DNA from: Channallabes apus
Lineage: Eukaryota; Chordata; Actinopteri; Siluriformes; Clariidae
Assembly: GCA_030522415.1 (NCBI GenBank)
Contig: CM060113.1
Location: forward strand, 13,814,157 to 13,878,156
Length of the DNA stretch: 64,000 nt
Reading direction: 5' to 3'
Positions 56,801-64,000 of the stretch are shown one piece after another (the stretch's first letter is position 1; each line of letters starts with the position of its first letter). A program made the position numbers and the translations under genes. The notes below the pieces were generated by a model. That model was not told the origin of the DNA, did not search any database, and was given only the letters and a program-made list of their open reading frames with translations.

Positions 56801-57808
56801 ACACTAAAAACACATCTTTAAATTGAACCTCTTTTCATACACGTCTTTAAAACCTCTGTCAAGGAAACCCACTAACATGATAAAGCAGGCTTCTCCTAGG
56901 CGTTTTTAATTCAAATGCTCATTTCAGGCTCAAGGAAGATAAGAAGCTTGTGCCATTTTCTCACCCACTGGGCTCCGAGCTGAATACACACACCAGGTTC
57001 AATAAAACTCCAAGAATCGAATTCCTGCGATGTGTTGTGTCTATGAGACCAAAGCGGACTCTCGATATGAGTGGATCTCAAGTGACATGTTTACAGCTAG
57101 ATTGATTTACATATCATATCCCTGGAGAGTCTTTATTAACACAGCTGATAAGAAATGCATTTCCTTACATTGTTCATGAAGGTCAGCTTTTCTATTCCAA
57201 TTCCAAATTCCATCACAACCTTTAGAGAAGATTTCAGATCTGACAGTAAAGCGCCTGATGCGTGAGGCTTCAAATTACAAGGCTGGTTTTACCATCTAAC
57301 AGAGACGTAGTGTGTGTGTGTGTGCAGGCCTATAGGTCACAAATGTTTAAAATGATGATTAACTTTCAAAGACTCTGATTCCCAGCTCAAACACACTGTT
57401 CAGTGTTAAACATACAGTAAGTCTAAAAGATACATGTGGTTCTGCATTGTGGTTGTCATTCCTATATTCCAGCAGAGATATTCCAATTAACACTTTTTAA
57501 AAGTAATGGTACCATAGCTTTGGTTCTACATGACATGTCAAAAAACCCGAATGCACAGTGTGATGTCTGAAGCCTCCTCGTTAACACACATCGGCAGGAC
57601 ATCAGTATGTTTTTGTAAATCGGTCTAGTGCTGTGTTGCAGCACGGATCTGCGCTGCTTTAGTTTTAAGGGTTAACCCTCCTGTGGTTTTGTTTTTAAAG
57701 TGCAACCTGTTCACTGTGCGAAACTGTATTGCTCTGCAGAGCATGTGCGACCGTCAGCCTTCTTATACTTTTTATGGCAGCTGGCATCCATTTACTGTGT
57801 CTCAGTAC

Positions 57809-58655
57809 TAGAGGTGTGTAGTAATGGGTTACATTTACTCTGTTACATTTACTTAATTAACTTTGTGAAAATTTTTTACTTTTGAGTAGTTTTAGTTTAG
57901 TAGTACTTTGAGTAGTTTTACTGCACCGTTACTTTTCTAACCATGAAGTCACGAAGGATCTACCATATGACTGTGTTCCATTATTGAGGCGTAGCAACAA
58001 TAATCACATGACTCTGTTTGAACAATCAGCCACAATAACAATAATCACATGTAGTAAAATAACCACACAGAAACGCTGCATAGAGTGCGAAAAAAAGGAA
58101 ACATGTCACAGTCATTTTATTTAATGTTGCAATGTTAAAATATATAAGCTTTTTTTTTTTCATTTGTTCTACTGGACAGTTTATAATAAAGTGAGACCTC
58201 TTGTAGACATGTTCTAATGTTATTTTCTATCTGTTTAGCCATTTGGAATATACGTACAGTACAGTACTGTATATCTTACACTGGAAATAGTTTATACTGT
58301 TCGAACATACAGTACATATGTTACCTACAGTTGGTATTTATTTTAAAAGCTCAATGTTTTAAACTTTTGGGCGTTTGTGCTTCTTGTTTCTTAATTTGTT
58401 ATTATATACAGATATTTAGTTTTATTCATTTATTTTATTACATATATTTTATTATTTGGAAATTTCAAAAGTTGTATGTTATTTTATCATTTTGTCTGGT
58501 TGCTTACATAATTTCTAAAAATAATAAATCGAACATTGCGATAAAACAATTACTCAGTACTTGAGTATCTTTTCACCAAATACTTTTCACAGTAATATTA
58601 TTTTGAAGTACAGCTACTTTTACTGTATACTTTTTGGCTACTCTACCCACCTCTG
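57809..58655. mobile_element. hAT-like non-autonomous element, 847 bp
   Basis: The left end TAGAGGTGTGTAGTAATGGG and the inverse of the right end CAGAGGTGGGTAGAGTAGCC are related terminal repeats with subterminal TACTTTT/AAAGTA words. Flanks CTCAGTAC (57801..57808) and CTCGGTAC (58656..58663) match at 7 of 8. The interior is A+T-rich with no transposase. Confidence 0.85.
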
Positions 58656-58920
58656 CTCGGTACACCCTGCATGTGTTACCGCTTCTGTACCTATTTTTTC
58701 TGCTAGCGCGCGAGAAAACGGTCCGCTACTAGTTAATCGATCTCAGATGGCAGATGGACAGATTTATAAAAAGGATCAGCAAATATACTTAAAGGGCCAT
58801 CGATATACTTGGGCAGCCTGCCAAAATATACTCTATGTGTGGGAAACACTGCTGTTCCTGTTGAGGGTTGTTCAAACATTTTAACATAAACCGGGTGACT
58901 AAAACGAAAAAGCATGAAAC

Positions 58921-58922
<2 letters not shown>

Positions 58923-58989
<67 letters not shown>

Positions 58990-58990
58990 G
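58923..58990. repeat. (TA)n(GA)n microsatellite
   Basis: About 26 TA units followed by seven GA units. Confidence 0.97.
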
Positions 58991-60299
58991 TTCACAGAGG
59001 ACGCACAGAAAATCAGCTAGGAAGCGGTAAAAACAGAGGAGGAAAAATTATCAGCTGTAAATCAATTAAATAGCATGAAACTGATTAGCACATCAAAATG
59101 AGCCTGCTCGCTTTGCATAAACCATTCTTCCAGAACAGAGAAGACAAGCTAGCATGAAAGAAAAAAAAACGTTCAAGTTTTCTGCACTCCCCACGGGCAC
59201 TGTCAGACATTTTCTGTTTTATAAATCCATGGATTTTCATGTAACTTTTCAGCGTCATTTAAAATGAATTTGCTTCGAAATTTAACCCCCCCAAAAAACC
59301 ACCACTATTTCTCTTCTCTGATGTCTGACGCCACAGACGGCAAAGCTTGAGTCTTTTACTTTGGACCCTGTTCTTTTCCGAGCATCTCTCGGGAGCTTGT
59401 TAGACACACCAAGAGTTGGAGATGAGCCATATAAGGTCAGATGAAGACTAGCGGGAACTACGTAGGATAAAATAAATTCACCACTGATCAATAATTGTGG
59501 TTGTTTAAGGTAGAAAAACAGTCGTACATTCTGCTGTGATCATGCACTGGGGGGGAGTGGAGGGGGCGGGGGGGGGGGGGGCAGTGTTAAACACAGGGCC
59601 CTGCTGCTGAGAGAAACACGGCAGAAAGCAAATGGATCAACAGATGGTCTACTTTAGAGCTCCCGAAGGATGACAGAGTAGTGAGGATGTGTGCTGGAGA
59701 GGCCAGCGAAGAAGCCTTCTCCAGAAACCGCAAAATACTCTTTTCAGATATCTGTACATAATAGCTGTAGCCAAAACCTGCATTTTCTTCTTCTTCTTCT
59801 TTTTTATTGAAGTTATATAAGATCATGGAATGTGTTTGTGTGATTCATGTCACCTAGAGATGCAAAAACATTCATGGGTCTTCAGAAGTTTTTATGTTTA
59901 AACGTGGCAAATCATTCTGCTATTGAGTGACGGATGTCAGCAGAAACACGCTTTCCCTTATTTGTAGTTTCATAAGTTTCTTTCAGCCATGACCAGAACA
60001 GAGAAATAAAGAGGAATGCAGCTGTAAATGATTGCCAGTTTTCACGCTGCAATAACACGCTGAGCATTTCAAATTTACTTGTGATTTTTCACAAAAACAC
60101 CCTGTTCCTGCGTTTGAGTGGATATGGCTTTTTCGTTGCTGTAAATAGCTTTTTTTTTTAAAAAAAGAAGGTTTTTTAAGACAATACAAAAAATGACAAA
60201 CAGGTACACATACAGTACTCCCATATATTTTTAGTTCTTTGTCTTTCCATCCTTAGTACTCCATCTCAGTACCAAATTACTGTACACTCATTACTGTAG
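58991..60299. other. Intron sequence, mostly unassigned
   Basis: Contains the G-rich tract at 59549..59581 (separate entry). No coding or repeat family recognised. Confidence 0.45.
59549..59581 (+). other. G-quadruplex-prone G-run cluster
   Basis: Runs of G (8, then 5, then 13) separated by AGTGGA and C on the plus strand; enough G-tracts for an intramolecular quadruplex. Confidence 0.7.
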
Positions 60300-60762
60300 G
60301 TACACCTTGTTACTACTGGGTTGGACCCACTTTTGGCTTCAGTTTTTTCTTAAATCTTTAATGGTATAGATTAAAAAATGTGCTGATTTTTGATCCATAT
60401 TCACATCACGCATCATGCAGTAGCTGCTGATTTCTTGGCTGCACATCCATGATGCAAACCTTTCCTTCCACCAAGGATCCAAAGGTGGTCTACTGGACTG
60501 GGATCTGGTGTCTGTGGAGGCCTTTTAAGCAAAGTGAACTCATTGTCATGTTCAAGAAATGCATTTGAGATGATTTTTAGCTTTCTGACATGGCACATAA
60601 GGGGATGGACATGGTTAGCAGTAATATCCAGGTAAACTGTGGCATTTAAATAATCCTCAGTTAGAACTGCCAAGAAGGTGGTATTTCCCATACCATTACA
60701 CCACCAGCAGCAGTGTGAACCATTGATACAAGGCAGGATGGATCCATGCTTTCATTGATGAC
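60300..60762 (-). pseudogene. Tc1-like element, 3' part of transposase (left segment)
   Basis: The minus-strand frame includes GNTTFLAVLTEDYLNATVYL, HDNEFTLLKRPPQTPDPSPV and DHLW. The last motif normally reads SPDLNPIEHLW, so the catalytic Glu is Asp. A segment around the second Asp is deleted. It continues at about 61389 after an insertion. Confidence 0.8.
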
Positions 60763-61388
60763 TAGGTTGGGTTATTCGTACTGTATGTTTTTTTTTTTTT
60801 TTTTTTTTACGATAACTGAACCAATACTTTTTTAAAAATTATCATACATTTAAAGTATGCATAAATAGAAGTAGATAGAACACAACTACTTTGCATACTA
60901 CGTAACCCAACTACAGTGATTTAACACCAATAACAGCAATGTACTGTAGTTAGTATTCTTGGTACGCTACAAGCCAGCTTCAAATTTCAGTAGGTCTTTT
61001 GCAGAAATATGACCATATTTACCTTATCTGACAAAATACACACTTCTCCTGACTTGGTCTGAGACGCACACACTGCCAGCTGATGTCCCCACGCTGTTAA
61101 ACATGGTGCATGCCTCTGCTTTTAACTACATCTCGTCTGTTCTCAAATTGTCCTCAGATTGTTGCATGTCATGGTGTCGGAATCCTTTGTTGTGAAATAC
61201 AGCCACACTTACAGTAGAACTAGAACGTTTCGCTTTAGGTATTTTAATTTAGGCATGTTTAGCTTAGCGAGCTAACGCTACCTGCATGTGTAATTTCTGC
61301 ATTCATGTGGCATTCATTCTGCACTATAACCAGGTACTAGTACATACCAGCTATACAGGTACCTGTGCCTTATTGGTACCCAACCCTA
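60763..61388. mobile_element. Insertion splitting the Tc1 copy, probably hAT-like
   Basis: TAGGTTGGGT at the left and ACCCAACCCTA at the right are inverted ends. The Tc1 sequence resumes on the other side at the expected place (ATTCTGACTCTACCATCTG). Flanks TTGATGAC and ATTCTGAC share 5 of 8 positions. It contains a poly-T run at 60789..60809 and no transposase. Confidence 0.6.
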
Positions 61389-61725
61389 ATTCTGACTCTA
61401 CCATCTGAGTGCTGCAGCAGGAATGAAGAATCATGAGACCAGGCAAGATTTTTCCAAAAATCTACTTTTGTCCAAATTTGGTGAGCACATATGAACTGTA
61501 GCCTCAGTTTTCTGTTCTTAGTTGAAAGAGCTGGTCTTGGAGAGTTCCTTCTGTTGCTGTAGCCCATCAGCCTCTACTGTAGGATGAACATTCAGAGATT
61601 CTCTGTAGCATACCTCAGCTGTAACGAGATTTTATTTGACTTACTTTTGCCTTTCTATCAGCTCCAACCATCTGGCTATTCTCCTCTGAGCTCTGGCATC
61701 AACAAAACATTGTTGGCCATACCAT
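61389..61725 (-). pseudogene. Tc1-like element, 5' part of transposase (right segment)
   Basis: The minus-strand frame includes KNLAWSHDSSFLLQHSDGRV. The first catalytic Asp of the family's W-S-D-E-S motif is read as SHDSS, so DE has become HD. HTH-coding tracts follow to about 61725. Confidence 0.75.
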
Positions 61726-61737
61726 GCAAACACTATC

Positions 61738-61785
61738 CACAGGTATGAGGCGACAGTGCTAACCACTTGGCCACTGTGTCAAAAG
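61738..61785 (-). mobile_element. Head fragment of a main-family SINE
   Basis: GGTATGAGGCGACAGTGCTAA and CCACTTGGCCACTGTG match the head end of the SINE. Confidence 0.55.
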
Positions 61786-62229
61786 CAGCTGCACTAGATA
61801 CATCCAAAACCTGCTGCAGACTTCTCCAACTGTATTCACTATTCCAGCTTGTCAGTATTTCAAATGCTGTCCATTCATGTCGCCTGGACATCCCGCCAGA
61901 GCGGCTCTTTTCCTGCTTACTTTACATATGAGAATATTGACACTCTTGCACATTTCTTGGGTTTGTATGCAGTTACAGTAAAACATCATGTGCTTACAAA
62001 TTCTATGACTATGTGTGTTCTGTTTATACAAGAATCAGTCATAACAATAACACCACATAATGTTAAACCATAAACATTGATTATTAATTATGCGACAATG
62101 AACTCGAGACAGGATCACAGGCAACCAAGGCTCATTTATGCTTGTGGGGACTAAATGCCAGACCCTCCGGTCCAAACCCACAGAAATGCCAAAACGGCAA
62201 AAATCACAGAAAAAAAAAAATGCTGGCCA

Positions 62230-62460
62230 TGACAGAAAGGTGTCAGAACACTCAGTGCAACACAGATTGCTGTGCATTACAGCAGCCCAAGGATGCTGAT
62301 CCGGCATCCAAATTTCCCAGATCCCAATCAGATTGGGCTCCCATGATACAGTATGTGCCAGACAAACAAGTCTGATCCATGGTGGCCTCACCACTGGATT
62401 CACAGCACCCAGGATCCGCTGCCAACATCCAGGTGCCAGACACCACAGCACTCCACAAGA
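62230..62460 (+). pseudogene. Tc1-like fragment with internal deletions
   Basis: Plus-strand DNA keeps GTGTCAGAACACTCAGTGCAA, CATCCAAATTTCCCAGATCC and GACAAACAAGTCTGATCCAT in the order of the same family as the copy at 35450..36705, joined by deletions. Confidence 0.7.
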
Positions 62461-62504
62461 GGTAAAGAGCTTCCGTCCGTGTTCTTATTGAACATGATAT
62501 AGTG

Positions 62505-62620
62505 GGGGAAATGGGATTTCAGTAAATTTCCTTGTGACATTTTGGCTGTTTTGAGTATTTCAGAAAATACTGATCTTCTGGGATTCTTATACACAACGGT
62601 CTGTAGAAGATACACAAAAT
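62505..62620 (+). pseudogene. Tc1-like HTH fragment
   Basis: GGCTGTTTTGAGTATTTCAG, AATACTGATCTTCTGGGATT and ACAACGGTCTGTAGAAGA follow the N-terminal coding part of the family at 60300..61725. Confidence 0.5.
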
Positions 62621-62787
62621 GTTTCACAATTCTGATGTTCGATTCGAACATTACCTGCAGCCCGAATCTGTATGATGTTATGCATTGTACATGATTTACT
62701 GATTGGATTGCTGCAAAAAAAACAAGCAGGTGTACAGGGAACAAGCAGGTGTTCCTGAGGTAGCGGACTGTGAGACAAACTTATAAA

Positions 62788-64000
62788 CAGAGGTGGAAAG
62801 TAACGAATTACATTTACTCGCGTTACTGTAATTGAGTACATTTTTTGTGTATTTCTACTTTTTAAAGTAGTTTTAAAAATCTGTAATTTTACTTTTACTT
62901 AAGTACGTTTTGTTTGAAGTATTGTAATTCGCTACATTTTAAATCATATTCGCTACTGAGTAAAAAATAAATGAATGAAAATGCTAAAATAATGAAAATA
63001 TTATGCTTTGTATAAATGCTCCGTTGCGCCGCGTGTGTGTATCATGTCCTGGTCGCGCGCTGCTCCAGACTCCACTCCAGGTTTTCTGACATCGGCATCT
63101 CGTTGACCTTCCACACGGTCGCTTCCGCCTTGAGAGTGACGTCATCGACTAGCGCGACCATATACAATATAAACCGGAGAGACGCGGGAAAGATGAAAGA
63201 GGTTGTGATTTTGGCGTTTTGATATTTGGTTGTGTATTCCGGTTTTGACTTTTTGCCTCCAATTGACTTTGATTATTGCTTTGTCGCTTTGGTTTGGTTG
63301 GTCTTTGTATATATTTGTAGATAATTTCATTGTTTTTGGTTTAGGGAGTCCGGGAAGGTACCTGTATTTTTGTTTCTGGGGTTTTTTTGTTGTTGTTTCT
63401 TTTTGCAGGTAATCTACCTACTAAATATAAATACCATTTTGTTTGTTATTTTGGCCTGGGTCCAGCCTGAATCTGATCCTCCTCCTCCTCCTGTTGTATG
63501 TGTTTGTATATACAAACCTCATTATTTCATAAGTTAATGATCGGATCTAGTTCTTTCTGCCATATGCCACCATTTCCATACAGTTTAAAATAGAACCCTG
63601 AACCATTCTTTTGCTGTCTGGCCCTAGACTGGGACGTATCACCATATTTAAGTGACCACTTTGATTTTCAAGCACAACAAAGACAACAGCTTTATTATGC
63701 AAATGTGTTCCTTCAGTTAAAAACAACTAATTTGAGATTTATATCTGCTCATCTTTTTTTAACTATGCTAGAATGCCTCATTCTACCCCCGCTGTGTTTT
63801 TTTTTTTTTTGATATTTAACAAAAAAAAAAAAGCAGAGCCAGATCAATATACAATCGACACCCACAGCAAACATTTAAACACAAACAATAATCTGTTAAT
63901 ATAAGAGTGAACATGGAAACACCCAAGGGCAAAACAATTCAGCAAAAGAATCACCCCGACTGTTAAGAAAATTTAAATAAAAAAGTAACTCGGTAACTTT
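62788..64000. mobile_element. hAT-like element, left end; runs past the window
   Basis: CAGAGGTGGAAAGTAACGAA followed by TACTTTTACTTAAGTACGTT words is the start of a fish hAT type. The last bases AAAGTAACTCGGTAACTTT look like its other subterminal region. The interior holds a C+G-richer block at 63010..63200 with TGACGTCA at 63137..63144 and a TATAAA-like box at 63168..63173. Confidence 0.6.

Noticed and set aside
58789..58995. Frame with IYIYIY repeats
   Set aside because: Translation of the (TA)n microsatellite.

Overview
The window is a stretch of vertebrate, most probably teleost fish, nuclear DNA. It is A+T-rich, has spliced coding exons with GT/AG borders, is dense in (CA)n, (TA)n and (AAT)n microsatellites, and is full of Tc1/mariner, hAT and tRNA-derived SINE copies of types common in ray-finned fish. 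The commonest SINE, whose head motifs lie in a short tRNA-like segment and whose tail is a TGAA repeat, resembles repeats I associate with catfishes (Siluriformes). That is an impression from memory, not a proof.

Only one protein-coding gene is clearly supported: neuroligin-3 (nlgn3), on the minus strand. Two consecutive internal exons are present: a 186-bp exon (54269..54454) carrying the degenerate nucleophile elbow of the cholinesterase-like domain, and a 790-bp exon (11519..12308) carrying most of the rest of that domain. They are separated by a 42-kb intron. Exon phases match across the intron, and both exons are intact. The 5' exons must lie beyond base 64000 and the last coding exon(s) before base 1, so essentially the whole window is inside one large synaptic adhesion gene and more than 98% of it is intron.

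Layout, left to right: 1..11518 is downstream intron with Tc1 fragments, a 602-bp MITE, one near-complete but dead Tc1 element (4492..6114), a hAT-like MITE containing a second nested MITE (7094..8054), and a young SINE. 12309..54268 is the 42-kb intron, with five more young SINEs, about ten decayed ones, a hAT element, two mariner remnants, a mobile-element ORF remnant, a second Tc1 copy interrupted by a long CA microsatellite, a SINE nested in another element, TTAA-type MITEs and many microsatellites. 54455..64000 is upstream intron with a complete hAT (57809..58655), a Tc1 split by a later insertion (about 60300..61725), another Tc1 remnant and the left end of a hAT-like element running off the window.

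Nothing here forms a multi-gene system. The points most worth a second look are the striking excess of the 7-mer TACTGTA/TACAGTA across non-repeat DNA, the nested transposon insertions whose 8-bp target duplications give a relative chronology, the sense-strand bias of SINEs within nlgn3, and the position of the 42-kb intron at the site where NLGN1 carries alternative splice insert B.
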